A stretch of 64,000 nt of DNA from Brachynemurus nebulosus (taxonomy: Eukaryota; Arthropoda; Insecta; Neuroptera; Myrmeleontidae). A model generated the notes under the pieces. The model had not been told where the DNA came from, searched no databases, and was given only the letters and a program-made list of their open reading frames with translations. Positions 12,913 to 25,444 of the stretch are shown here, piece after piece. Numbering within the stretch: the stretch's first letter is position 1; each line of letters begins with the position of its first letter. The stretch is from positions 36,182,413 to 36,246,412 of the forward strand of contig JAPWDM010000007.1 of assembly GCA_035578155.1 (NCBI GenBank), read 5' to 3'. The position numbers and the translations under genes are program-made.

Positions 12913-13834
12913 TAGAATTTGGGAGATGTGGGTCTGCAGTCAACCGTTTTAGGGAAATTCTGCCAATACTCATCTGGAATTTTGAATACTCATTTGGAAT
13001 TTTCACCCCGCCTCCCTCTTTTTAATAAGGGAAAATACTTCCAAAAATTAAGAAAACCTCAGCCTCACATGTTCAAAGATATTCAAATATGAGAGTTTCA
13101 AAACACAGCCTTTTGAACCGATGATTTCTTTTCACTTTTCCAGTACTGGAAATTTGATAGATAAATAAGCTGTATAAAAAAGATAAGTACTTGAAAATAA
13201 TCCCGTTATCATAACGGCAACATTTTTATTAATAAATATTCTAATTTTAATTAATTAACTTTTTAAATGAGCCAATAAAATATTTGTATACACATACATA
13301 ATATATTATCTCCACATTGAAAAAGCTTTCCACGATAATACATTTACTGATAAATGACAACTCAAACTCATAAAATATATTTGCAATATATGTGCACGTT
13401 TATTGAAAGGTTTAAAGAGCTTTTGCTTTTTGGCAACGGTTCAGAAATCTATAGAAGCAATTAAATAGGGTCTTGTTTACACAACGACGCTCCAATACTA
13501 CTATCCATCCCCACAGTCCTTCTCCACATCTAATAATATATGTATTATAATGATACAACAAAATGGATTGAGTGAACGGACGAGCAGACAGACGAACGGA
13601 CACAAATATGTTGAATGAATGACGTGGTGTTCACCGAATGGTGCGGTCGTTTCATTAAAATTCCACCTGACAATTATTATTATAATCTTAAAACAATCAC
13701 TTTTTATCCTAATTATAATATTTGTTACGTGAAGGGAAGAATTTAATCCATAGTATTGAAGGCACGTTAACGGTTCTGGGTTTGACGGGGATCTGTTTGA
13801 AAAAATACGTCAGAGCGCAAAAATTTTCACACCT
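12913..13834. other. Unassigned AT-rich DNA
   Basis: A short direct duplication of 'ATACTCAT.TGGAATTTT' lies at 12967-13005. No gene or bounded element. Confidence 0.45.
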
Positions 13835-14397
13835 TTTAAGATATCTCTTCAGTTATTTTATCCATCAAATCTCTCTACTAAAAGTAGTAAGATTACAGCG
13901 ATTCTGTACTAGTGATGTCGGGCCGAAAAGCAGTTAATCGATTAATCGACTAAAATTGTTTTTCAGATAAATTTAGTCATTAGTCGAAAATATCGAGCAC
14001 AGAGTAGTCGACTAATCGACTAAATTTTTAGTCGAATTCATGATAAGGTAAACTATGTAACTCTTTCAAAGACGAGGTTTTCTTTTAAATTTAAACTAAG
14101 GATTTTTAATATTTTTCTTTTAAGAAAAAGAAAGATATAAAAACTATTAATCACATAAAAGTGAAAAATCATACAAATAGATAATTTTTTAGTTTCCATT
14201 TTTTGAAGTCCAATAAAATAATACAGACAAATTAGTCGTTTTTAGTCATTTAAAAAAAATTAATCATTTTAATCATTTAATCGAAGGTAAAATAGTCGAC
14301 CAAAATATGACTAAATGTAAACCAAATTAGTCGACTAAACTGACTAATCGATTAATCATCCGACATCACTATTCTCTACCAAAAGTAGTAAGGAAGA
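13835..14397 (-). repeat. Family R3 copy, split by a hAT element
   Basis: Left of the hAT element the minus strand reads 'TACAGAATCGCTGTAATCTT' plus ACTACT. The same block lies at 37668-37700 and, diverged, at 34232-34260. Right of the insertion a second CTCTACCAAAAGTAGTAAGG block follows. The uninterrupted copies show what the locus looked like before insertion. Confidence 0.55.
13910..14371. mobile_element. hAT MITE with TTAGTCGACTAA internal repeats
   Basis: Terminal inverted repeats are TAGTGATGTCGG (13910) and CCGACATCACTA (ending 14371). Flanking 8-bp duplications are TTCTGTAC (13902-13909) and TTCTCTAC (14372-14379), 7 of 8 matching, which is diagnostic of hAT. The interior is packed near both ends with variants of TTAGTCGACTAA and TTAATCGATTAA, resembling subterminal transposase-binding repeats. 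No transposase coding remains. Confidence 0.88.
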
Positions 14398-15295
14398 TTA
14401 AGGAGGACCACTAGTGTGACCGCCTGAAAAAAAGATGATTTTTGAGAATTTTTTTAAAGAAAACTACTGTATGGAATGTTTTAATATTTTCATGATATAT
14501 TCGTTGATAAATAATAAATCCATGATAAAATTTTTGGATCAAAAAATTGAAAATTCAGTGAGTTATTCAAGATCTCCCAAGGCTCCAAAAAAAAAAGTTC
14601 CCCAACTGCTGCAGTGCCTTCACACTGCCTGAAATAAAAAAAAAAACCAAAAAGCCTATTAAACTAATGGTCGGTACCGTGAACCTCAATCGAAAAACAA
14701 AAAAGTTGAAATTTAACAAAATGGCGGAGTTTTTAAAAAAAAAAGTTTCAAATTTTGCGCGAAAATTTGATGGTTTTTGGCTTGCGAAAATTACATTTTT
14801 TATTCGACCAGAAAACTGGAGGTTCATGGTACGAGGAAATATATATAAAAGAAGCTGCAATAAGAATCAAATCGATCGAATGATTTGTCTTCGAGTTATA
14901 ACTGCAGCAAATTTGAAAAATGTAGTTTTTCGTAATTTTACCTTTTAGTTTTAATCACTGAGAATTTTTACGAAAATTATTTACGATATACTCACTATAA
15001 CGGTCATAGTAAAACTAAATGAGCCGTTTAAATGTGCCAGGGTGTTACTTCTCCACAACATGTGACTGGCAGCCACGTCCAGAAACTCCCGAACTATCAA
15101 CCTTCATACATTTCTCAATACCTCAAAGTTAACAATGAAAATCAGAATCCACTCTTCGGATGGCTGTAACTCAAAAACTATTTGAGATATGCATTTGAAA
15201 TTTTAGTATATTATTTTTAAAAGTATAGACTATCGAAACATGCAAAAAGAATTTTTCCAATTTTTTGAAAACGTCACACTAGTGGTCCCCCTTAA
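14398..15295. mobile_element. TTAA-flanked MITE, family T2
   Basis: TTAA (14398-14401) is followed by GGAGGACCACTAGTGTGAC. The right end is GTCACACTAGTGGTCCCCC then TTAA (15292-15295). The 19-bp inverted repeats differ at one position. The 898-bp body has overlapping chance frames on both strands (14567-14860 minus, 14667-14948 plus) but no transposase motif. It differs from families T1 and T3 in sequence yet shares the TTAA target and a GG start. Confidence 0.88.
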
Positions 15296-18200
15296 ATAAC
15301 GAGAAAGAAAAAACAGCTTCAGGAATACTTCAATTTTAGGGTAGTTTCTGTATTTCATTTTTATTTCAGCCGAACTGATTGCTCTTGATGAAAGAATTGT
15401 TCGTGTAATTACCATAATAGGCCAAATAACATCTTTTCAATGTTCTATAAAATATTTGCCTTTGTAAAGATTAAAAAATTATCGGTAATTTTTGTTTTAA
15501 ACTAAAATAGGACAATAGCGTCACGAAATTTTATAAAAAGATCGGAAAATGAAACAAACAATACGTTTGTAAATAACTTAAAATGAGACAGAAAATATCA
15601 ATGATATTAAGAACGTACGCGTTGGGCGCCAACCACTTTTTATCTAACCTTCATCTTCTTAAGAAAACGTGCGTAGCAATTTGTCAGTTAGTACATGAAG
15701 GGTTAGAGATGTGTCAAGGCAGACAGAAATGCCACGTTTCGTTCCTCCCAGTCCCCCCATTCTCCATTCTCATTCCCACCGATAACCCATTTCATTCATT
15801 TATTCATTCATTGAAATATTTTTCGTCGTTATCGTTGTCTCTATCACAATATAATGATGCGTTTTATTTGAACAAGGATAGACGACGCGTGGCGTTCAGT
15901 TTTTTTTCCTTAGGTGACAATCTTTTAATTTGAGCGGACACATTTCTCACGTCTACATCAAAATAACTAAGGCAGTCAGCACATTACACGTGTTTCAAAA
16001 AGTCTGATCACATTTAAGATGCAGAGTGGCTTTTTCATTGAGTGGTGTTACTCCAAATATAAGACTGTTTTAACATAATCAGAAATACAATAAGCTATGA
16101 TTTTGATGTCGCTTTTAACAAAGAATTTTTTTAAAAAATCATACAATATTTATAAAGAAATAATAGCTCGCCTCAGTATCTTCTAAATAACAATTTAAAA
16201 TTTTAATTAACGCTTTTGGCGGCAGTTTGACTAAATTAATCATAATTAACCACTTTTGAAACGGAACTTTTTTAAAGCGACCCCTGCACGGCAATAATAT
16301 TACACAAAATCTAATATTGTATTTTATATTCACCTAATTTAGATGTATTGATATATATCAGATAAATTACAGAAATAAACTAGTACTGCCATCTAGAGCA
16401 CGGTAACAAACTAACATTCGATCCACAAATCGACCAATAACTAATTTAATCATGAGATTCTTTTATAATCCTGAATCAGAATTTAGTTCACAACTGTTTT
16501 TATTCGTAGAATAATTATTCGTTCTAACTAGTATTCATAACTAAAACATAATTTTTATACTTCCGGTACTTATACATATTCAAATAGTAATTTTAAGGTA
16601 CGAAAAAAGACACCAAGTATGCGTACACAAATCAACCCACAGGAAAAATAAAAGAACAAAACAGCCTGGAAACAGAAGGAGTGGTAAAATTGGGATGCAA
16701 TGAGACGGGATTGAGAGAGAATTTCAATCACACAAATCCTCCCGATGAACAAAAACGCAACTATTTACGCGCCTTCACACTGATTACTAGCCAACCACCC
16801 TCTAACCACCCTCGCATGCAGATCACCAAAATTAAAATATGTATGAACCTAACGTTGAAAACAGAAACAACACTAGATCAAGTGGCAGCATTATGTTCAC
16901 TGTTATTGTCTAATTTTTGTACGTCTAATGCCCCTCTTCAACGAAAAAAAAAAAAAAAAACAATTCTTGCAAAAATATTGTGCATTTTATTCTAGTCTAT
17001 TGTTTCGCGCAGTGAATTGCGTTGGTAGACATTTTTTTCACAAAATTTCGCAGTATTAACAACATACTATTATGATCTGGAGCATTATCAAATATTTGGA
17101 GTCGAAAATAATTTTTGATCGGAAAACTTTTTGTTGTCAGTTGTGCCACAGTTTAAACAATACTGTTTTATTCGCTTTTTCACACATTTAATCGATCATT
17201 GAAAACAACACCCTCGGTTATTATTCGTGTGCAGAATTAAAGTGACCCTCCGTTCACCTCACATCCGGTCTCCAGAAACGTCTTTAAAACAAAAATATCT
17301 CGTCGTGCGTATACTAAATATTCAATCGTTTATTTTCGTCAGTTACATTTAATGGTTGATAATAGGCATTTTCTCAATTATCGTAATATTTTATTGAGTT
17401 ACCTTCAAATATTCGATAATTGTTTATTAAATGACTTTCAATTTTGTTTTGCCAATTATGTGAACGTAAAAATATAATTGATTTTTTTTTTTTTTTTTTT
17501 GTTAGAATGATTATAAAATATTTTGGGAAATCCAAAAATTCCAACTTTGTAAATATATACAACTGTTTTCATAAAAATATACCGTCCATTATTATTGTTT
17601 ATTAGAAAAAAAAATTGAAAACTTTGTTAAAGCGTCATAAAATATCAATATATATCTTTAATACAAATGTTCCTGTACTTAAAATTTAATCATCTAACAT
17701 AATGTGTAATTGTTTTGCAGAAGGGACAGTTGATTTAAATATAAATAAATATGAAAAGGGCGTTTTATTATGAGTATAAAAAGTTTTTTCTTAGTAACAA
17801 TTATTAGTTACAAACTACTCCTTGACTTAATTGCTAGCTGTTAAGCCCACCTCAAAAATTTCATTCTTTCGAAAAAGAAATATTATTAAATTGTAAATCA
17901 AGTTTGATTTGTGCCACATCACGAATTAATCAGGAAGGAATGTACACCGAAACGAACAGTAATAAAAAAAAAATCCTTATTGAAATGCAAAGGATATTTC
18001 CACCTCCACAAAAAAATAAAACATTTTATTCTTTAACAACAATATGAAAAATAAATTTCGCGAATACAACACACAATGAAACAGACGCAGAAATATTTCA
18101 CTGGCAAGAAATGGTATCGCACGGCTATAATAGGCTATATATTCAGTTACACACCATCCGAACAATCTAGCAGTGATGAATTTCTATACATAATCAAAAA

Positions 18201-18654
18201 GCAATCATTAGTATTATTTAAATAGGACAACTTGGGCTGTTCCTTCACTACACTGGTGGTAGCTGGTGCACTACATGTATACGGGATACGGGATACGGTC
18301 GGGAGTCGTCTTACTTATTTATACATGTCTGTCGTTGATCCCCGGTATATCCGGTACATTATTCTCGCAATAGCATCGTCATTATCTGTTACAGAATATA
18401 TCTTTTGGATCTTGCCGGTAAATCTGCTCGTTCCTCTCATACTTTACACGCTACGATATGTGTATGTGCGCTGATCTATTGTTGTAGTCGAATATTTTGT
18501 GCGGGGATTCATGTGTTACACGTCGCGTCACAGCAATTGGCGTGCTTAGAGTGCAATCCACTAACAATAAGCGAAGGTCTTCGTTTGGCTGATCAAAGAC
18601 TTCAGTCTTTTTTTGGCGCAACGATTATAAATATAACTACAGTAATTTTTTGCT
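15296..18654. other. Unassigned AT-rich DNA
   Basis: A 116-codon frame (15583-15933) runs through C-rich and ATTC-repeat sequence and is not convincing. There is a pyrimidine-rich tract at about 15745-15800, an A run at 16945-16961 and a T run at 17482-17501. Positions 18230-18600 are less AT-rich with two overlapping short frames but no motif. No gene is supported. Confidence 0.45.
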
Positions 18655-18910
18655 TTTGAAACTACTAGACTAACGGAAGCATTATGATCACTTTTGAAAT
18701 ATGATTTTTTTTTGTTTCGTGTCCGTCTGTCGATCCGTCTGTGTGTCCGAAGATCCCATCAATTGATGAAATTTTTAGAAATTGTGCGGTTTTGTTTCCT
18801 ACGAATTTCATCGCAGTCGGAGTAATAATAACCACGGAGCTATACCATGAAATTTCATTAAGTGTCGATATCTTACTTATTACTAGTGCTGCTTCGCTCA
18901 AATTTCAGTT
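18655..18910 (+). repeat. Dispersed repeat family R2, copy 2
   Basis: It shares with 8561-9010 the 'AAACTACTA....GGAAGCATT.TGATCACTTT' start and the 'TTTCATCGCAGTCGGAGTAA' type block followed by ACCACGGAGCTA. Only one of the two units of copy 1 is present. Confidence 0.65.
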
Positions 18911-19838
18911 GAAAATAATACAAAATTTTTCGAAATTTTATATCCAGTCCGTCCTAAATGGTAAAGTTAGTATTTCAAGTGACGCCCATCCACTGTGACG
19001 CTACTTTGAAAAAAAAAACAAAAGACAAAGAAATCGAAATTCTCCTAAGTCACGTGAAAGAAACTAGAATTTGAATTTAGAACTGAATTTTGAAAGTTAT
19101 GATAAGAGTTCTAATCGAAGTATTTGTTTTCAAAGCAAAATTTCGTTTTCTTTGAATGAAACAAATATTTCTTTGAATCACAAAGTACTTTTTTGAAATA
19201 AACAAATATGTTTTTGACTCAAAAAAATATTTTCTCTGATTCAAAGAAACAAAAATCAAAGAATTTAGTGTAAATTTTTGATATAGTTACCACATTTAAT
19301 ATATAATTACGTGAAAGACATACACAACATACTGATTCATTCTCGTTTTTTTTTCGACAGGCAAACGGTATGTATATGTATTGTTAAAGACTACAAGAAA
19401 TAAGATGCATTGGCAATATCACCGCCAAGGAAAAACAGAATATCCGCTACCTCACTCATCCCCAATTCATCCCCACCCTTACCCTCTCCATTCCAGTTGT
19501 ACGTCGATCTACATTTTATATCAAATAGAAGTGCGCTAGTACCGTTTGGTGGAGTACAAGTAGGTACTCCACAACGGTTAGGCGAACGATGCCTAAATTA
19601 ATGGTTTTTATTTACACATGGTTTGCTTTCAAAATGAAAATACTTCTGACAATTTTCCTTGAATAGTTTACACCGTGTGTGTAATTTATCTTTTGTGTTG
19701 ATAATCACCAGATAGAGCTAGTATACTAGTGAATATATTGAATATTGTGTATGCATATTCTATAAATTATTTTCAAAGTAATCTACGATATAATAAATTC
19801 AAATAATTCCATTCCTATCAATAAATTTTAATTTTTAT
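18911..19838. other. Unassigned AT-rich DNA
   Basis: A strong-looking 3' splice-site string (T-rich tract ending CGACAG at 19360) is followed only 7 nt later by GTATGT. A C-rich tract lies at 19455-19500. No reading frame links these, so no exon is called. Confidence 0.4.
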
Positions 19839-19951
19839 GGCTATGGTCACAGTGCATCTGGCAACACTGCCAAAAAAAAATCAAATTAATTTGATTTTGG
19901 TCGGCCAGTGTCAAAAATCCTAACAAAGTCGGACGCACTGTGACTATAGCC
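19839..19951. mobile_element. Very short MITE (113 bp)
   Basis: Inverted ends GGCTATGGTCACAGTGC (19839-19855) and GCACTGTGACTATAGCC (19935-19951) match at 16 of 17. A small internal palindrome around AAATTAATTT sits near the middle. TA occurs within a base or two of each end (19836-19837 and 19952-19953), so a TA target is possible but not exact. No second copy was found here. Confidence 0.6.
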
Positions 19952-20503
19952 TAAAACGGAAAATCGCCAGTGTTGATCGTAGACTTCATAGACCCGGATC
20001 TGTCTTCGGGAGGCCGCTTGGTACTTTTCACGTGGAGAGTTCTTGTAAGACAGTCAAATTCGCGCACTCAAATTTCCGAATTTTTCCTCCTGTACCCCAA
20101 AAATATATCCATGTTAAAAAACAACAATAATTCGTTCGTAATTATGTTAATTGTCATTGTAACGCAAGGCACGCGTCAACTTGCAAGTGATATATCGTTT
20201 TGTATTCGATATACAAACACCGTCAGTGTAGAACCACTTGGGGGCGGCTGTTACCGCACCCGGATACAATGTTGATGACTCGATATTTATATGTACTAAT
20301 AAAAGCTAGATAAATGAGTTGTCTGTCGTCTGTTTTTCACCGTGTCGAATGTTTACGAATTTCTGTCAGTTACGTATTTACGGATTTGCAAGACAAGTTT
20401 CGCACAATACATCTCAGGAAATGATCTTGTATTTGAGATGGTAAAACTCAAATGGTACTTTGGGTTGGTAAGGCGAGAGTTCGAATCTCACGATCATATA
20501 AAG

Positions 20504-21268
20504 CAGGGATCGACAACCTTTTTTGGATGGCGGGCCATTTTAAAAAAAAGATAATTTTTAGCGGGCCACACAGTCAGATATTTTGTAATGCAATATGTAC
20601 TTAAATAGTTATTTTTAACGAATTTTCGAATCGAAAATTCAGCTATTAGAGCCACTGTCTTGACGCGACTTTAGCCCGGAACTATGATAGAAATAATTTG
20701 TTTTGAAGTCTCTAGAAGTCGAAAATGACATTCAATAAAATTTACACCTGCACGATAACTTTCGAACGAAACATCCTGTTTTTACAAAATTTGGTAAAAT
20801 GTTCAAAAAGTCAGGTACACGTCCGATACTCGGAACAGTATTTTAGGCATTTTAGCTTAAAAAATTTTTGTGGAAAAAATAAGTTTTTTGCCATATTTTC
20901 TTACACCGTTGGAACGAGGAGAAAAAATCACATAAAAAAGATTTTTGAATAATAATCCTATGTCAAATATTTTCCGAGAACTAATTTTTGTACAAGGAAA
21001 TTCGCTATATTATGCAGGACGCTGTGACAAGGATATTTTCTTTTTTTCTAAGTCAAATGCAAATGTTATTAAAAATCAAGATGAAAAGAAGTTTTTAGTT
21101 AGTTTTATTTACATGTTATAATAACATCGGAGAATAAAAAAAGTATTGAGTATGCTCAACTCTGCATAACAAGAGCAAATTGTTCGAAAAATTATATTGT
21201 TTGGTGGACCGCATAAAAACTTGCAAAGGGCCGCATGCGACCCGCGGGCCGCGGGTTGCCGACCCCTG
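20504..21268. mobile_element. hAT element (CAGGGRTCGRCAACC type) carrying an R1 repeat
   Basis: The left end is CAGGGATCGACAACC and the right end is the inverse of CAGGGGTCGGCAACC. Both sides carry the identical 8-bp duplication ATATAAAG (20496-20503 and 21269-21276). The subterminal regions are GC-rich (GCGGGCC motifs; 21228-21258 is almost all G/C). The middle (20615-21050) is a copy of dispersed family R1, so this hAT either captured or was invaded by R1. A minus-strand frame running out of the right end (to 21552) appears incidental. Confidence 0.92.
20615..21050 (+). repeat. Dispersed repeat family R1, copy 3, inside a hAT element
   Basis: Contains the TTTCGAATCGAAAATTC block (present in 29925-30500 in reverse), the GCACGATAACT block, and the closing TATGCAGGACGCTGTGACA block. 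Its limits lie well inside the hAT ends. Confidence 0.7.
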
Positions 21269-21276
21269 ATATAAAG

Positions 21277-22090
21277 CATAAAATACAAATATGTGTGGCG
21301 TCTGTTATGTGGGCCAAACCGCAAAAAGTCTGGTCGATTATGAACTAGACGACCAGATTCTTGTTTTTCTGGCTCAAGACACTGTAAAAAAACTATTGAT
21401 CTGAGCCCAGTGTAGATTAAGTTCTCAGTATCGAACCATATGCCAATAAAAAATATCAAACTTGACAAGAAGTATCCCCGTCTTTGTTCAACAAATATAC
21501 TAACTCTATTACCGTAACAAAAAAGGCAATCATGTTCTATTTGAACACCCAAAAAAAAGTAAATTTCTCACAACTTCTTCTCCAAATATCCAAACATAAA
21601 TAAACAAGGATAGATATAAACAAAATAAATGGACAGTGGTCAACGGGAAGTTATCAGGCATAAAATGTGCGAACGGAGTGGTAAAACGGGATCACATGAT
21701 CATTTCTTATTCTATTCATTTCAAATGTACCAAGTCAATTCATAGTGGTTCCACTTTGTTAAAGACGTACGCGACGTCGTAAAAATGCTGGGACCATCTT
21801 CAGCTTAGAGTAAAGAGCAAGAGCTTATTGCAAGAGCAATTTCTTGAAAAAGGATGGTATCGCTGAACGATAATGCTATTGAGAAATTTCCAAAAAATTT
21901 GAACAATTTCGAAAGCATCTCAAATAGCAGGTAAGACAAACAAATGTATTTTGACACAAATAGGTGAGAGAAGGCCAAACTGAGCTACAAAAAGTGATCA
22001 CTCCGTATGAAAGGTCCGCAGGAATTGTAGATTATCGGTCAGATATGAAACACAGTGGGCTATAATTTTTCCAGTTTAGTAAATTGCGAG
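21277..22090. other. Unassigned DNA
   Basis: No gene, RNA or bounded element is supported. A run of AAGAGCAAGAGC-like sequence lies near 21818-21840. Confidence 0.4.
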
Positions 22091-22619
22091 ATAACAGTTA
22101 TTATAATAACTGGTATGGTATTTGGATATTTTAACATATTGTAAGATATTCGATATGCGTATAAACGGTTCTGTTAGTGAAATATGCACAGATCTATAAT
22201 ACTGACGGATACTAAAGAACATTTTTTGCTTTATTGTAGTGCAATATCTGTTCAAATACTTGTCTATACAAGGATTTCGGCTTTATATACACAATTTTAA
22301 CAATTTTATGGATACAAAATTACAAATACAAATAGATAACTGTACAATAGACAATAGTTCATTTTTAAGGGTTTTTGAAATGTGCTACAATAGAAAATGT
22401 GTAACTTGTCTGAGGCGTTATTATTTTGAAATTCTCCGTAGGTGGTTAAAATAAATTACTGTGATCCTTGCTTTCGAATATATTAATATTGACCTATGTT
22501 ATCGATATTTCCAAAGGAGTTATTTAAGTAACCAGTTACTGGGTATTCCAGTTATTGACGATAACTGTTATCTTTCTATACTAGTTATAAAATAACAGTT
22601 ATCGATATATCTATCATCT
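22091..22619. mobile_element. Truncated hAT element, same family as 32769-33383
   Basis: Collinear and highly similar by eye to 32769-33383 in the same orientation, beginning at ATAACAGTTATTATAATAAC and ending GATATATCTATCATCTG. The outer TAGAGATG start and its first ATAACTGTTAT repeats are missing and the right terminus is eroded. No target duplication is visible. Confidence 0.8.
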
Positions 22620-23440
22620 GAAACGATTTCGGAAGATTGTCTTCGGAAGAATAGTCCCCTTATCACAGTACTAAACTGTACCTACCCCACACTCTTTAAC
22701 GACACTGTACATCAACCATTACGTTACTCAGTGGCCGTAATACGTACAATGAATGCATTGTACACTACACTACCGAAGCACCCTCCATTCAAATAAAAGA
22801 AATACACAGCACACTAACAAACAAACATCACACCAAAAAATCTTATCTCTACTCTCGTGTATTTTCTTCAAAAAAAAAAAAAACCAACACCTTTTCTCGT
22901 TGAATTCATTTCTCAATGTCATATTCGGATTTGTACTCGAAGTTTTGTGCTCATTCGCTTATTGTTCCATTCCCGTCTCGTGTACGTTTCTGGTGTGGTA
23001 AGCCGTTGATATTTTCATCTGTTTCGACTTTGATGCTAACATATCGATACTACTTAAACTTTACCACATTGCAATCGGTCTGTGTTTGTGTTTACGCGTA
23101 CCGCATATAGACGTGAGCGCTTACATTCGGGTGTATTTATTTAAAAACTAGATGAATTGCTAACCATTTTGCGTTAAATTAGATATTAGAGATCTGTCAA
23201 TCGATTTGGTTTTGAAAAATGTTTTAGAAAAAAGTAAATGAAATGAATAGTTGTAAAAAATTTTTTCCATTTGCCAGCAGTTTTTACGAAGGGACCTCGG
23301 GACCCATACCCGTAAAACTTACAGAAAATGATGGTATGATGTAAAAAATTACAAATTTTTGCACGTAAGCACGTGCGACAGAATGCTGCAAGGAATTGTG
23401 TTAATACAACTATTATTAATTGGGCACAAATCTTTGTGAT
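22620..23440. other. Unassigned DNA
   Basis: A less AT-rich stretch lies at 22640-22780. Frames at 22753-23110 overlap each other in low-complexity sequence and are not called. Confidence 0.4.
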
Positions 23441-24155
23441 TTAAGGTACCATCACAGTGTGATCGGTCGAAAGATAGTCAATTTTCACAATTTTTTTTTC
23501 GGATGGATAGGATGGGGGAATGGAGGTGCATTTTTTTTTACGATTAATACCACTATTTAACAATACAAAAATATTTTTTTAAAAATTAGTTTTATTTATT
23601 TTTTACAATTATTATAATTTTTTGAAAAAAGTGTCTTTAAAAAAGCCCGAAATTTGGCGCCCACGATTACAGCCACAGTTTTTGTCTGAAAAAAAAAATC
23701 AAATGGATTATGAATCTGTAGGTAAGCCGCTATGTTCCTATGGGAGCTTTTTTTTTTAAATCTTCCTATTTTTCACACGGAAAACTGTTAAAAATTTTGT
23801 ACTTTTTATTCAAACCGCCGCCATTTTTTCAAATTTTAAAAAAAAGGCTCCCATAGGAACATTGCGGCTTATCTACAGATTGATAATCTATTTGATTTTT
23901 TTTTTTTTTCAGATAAAAACTGCGGCTGCAATCGTGGGCACCAAATTTCGGCCTTTTTTAAAGACACTTTTTTCAAAAAGTTATAATAATTATAAAAAAT
24001 AAATAAAAATAAATAAAAAAAAATATTTTTGTATTGTCAAATAATGGTTTTAATCGTAACAAAAAGCTTATCCCCATTCCCCCATCCTATCCATTCGAAA
24101 AAAAATTGTGAAAATTGACTATTTTTCGGCCGATCGCACTGTGATGGTACCTTAA
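23441..24155. mobile_element. TTAA-flanked fold-back element, family T3, copy 1
   Basis: The element is a near-complete palindrome. TTAA (23441-23444), GGTACCATCACAGTGTGATC and onward on the left is mirrored by the right end to TTAA (24152-24155). The arms stay complementary for most of the length, including GGATAGGATGGGGGAATGG, the CCCACGATTGC..CCGCAG type block and GCTCCCATAGGAAC around a short centre. The centre includes GCCGCCATTTTTTC. No coding. Transcripts would form a long hairpin. A second copy begins at 63465. Confidence 0.93.
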
Positions 24156-25444
24156 TGTTTTTTCTGTAGGTTTTTGGTTTTCAAATAGGCTCCACCTTCC
24201 AACTATAGGAAAGTTATTGTAACAGATCCGAAAACCAACACCAAAATTTTTAACATATGTATATGTTTCAAGGTCACTACAATGTTTTTTTAGTTTATTC
24301 TCGCGAATAAAAATGAATATCTATTTCGTTGGAGCACCAATCAAAGCCTCTCAAAGGAAACTTTTTGGTAGGTTTACACATGGATCACTTTGCCTTCTAC
24401 AGAAACAGGTCGGCAAACACTTATAGATTATAAAAATAGAGAAATCATCAAAATTTAAAACTATGACTGCCATTATCCGGGTGGCTAAACTACGATGATA
24501 AAAGGGAAGGCTCCATAAAATAAACGTATAACGATCTCATCCTGCATTTTTTTTCAGCTAAAATTTCTACTGGTCTTTCTATTTTGTGCAATGTTTTGTT
24601 TTTGGTCGTACGTTTTTTTTTTCCGATTTTAATAATTGAAATTATCGGTACGACACACGACTGTCACACTGACGAGTAAGTGAAGTATCCGATCGACACC
24701 TAACTAGGAGGCACTTTTCTATTGGCATCACCTAGTAGACGTTGAAAAGAAAATTAAAATTTATACGTGAAACAGTCGGTAATCGGAGTATCGTTCCGTT
24801 TCGTACAACTGATTGATTTATATATTTATATTATTCCATTTGTATCGCCGGAGTTCTAACTTGTCATCTGTTACACACAAGTATGCATTCAAATATGGAT
24901 AGACTTCAGTGTGATCCATTTATTATAATCCTTTTGTAACGTATTGATTCCAATGTATGTATGTATATATAAGACGTCAAAGATTGCTAGTAATTTGACT
25001 TGAATCTTCATCCGAGCCATTTCCCACTATTAGGAATGGTACCAAATTTGAAATCGGACCTTTGATTAACACAGAATCAGTCATGAGTTGGCTTTGACAC
25101 TAGAAATCACACTCTGGAATTCCATATGACGTCATAACGTACAGTGACTTATAGACGCCTAACTGGGTTTTCTTCTGATTTGTAAGAATGTTACCACAAA
25201 CCAATAAAAAAAACGCACTTTAATGTTCAAGATAGTGTAACAGTTTCGACAAATTGTTTCGACAATCGTACAATGAAAATTGAAATGATCCGATTTTGGA
25301 AGTATCTATCCGATGGTGGACGTTATCAATACATACGAATACACCCGCATATATAATACACATGTATAGCAATAGAAATAGCTTACGAGGAGATACAGAA
25401 TGAACGGGATTCTTCAATTAAAACTTGTGTTTATTTAGTACCCA
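24156..25444. other. Unassigned DNA
   Basis: No gene, RNA or bounded element seen. Confidence 0.45.

Noticed and set aside
19340..19375. Seven-base microexon between CGACAG and GTATGT
   Set aside because: No flanking exons or open frame support it; splice strings alone are common here.
20418..20500. tRNA-like 3' half (GAGAGTTCGAATCTC, with partial acceptor pairing)
   Set aside because: The supposed D and anticodon arms do not fold canonically; the middle forms one TTTGAG/CTCAAA hairpin instead. Too weak to call.
21109..21552. 147-codon minus-strand frame
   Set aside because: It starts in unrelated DNA and runs through the right terminus and target duplication of a hAT element, so it cannot be an ancestral gene.
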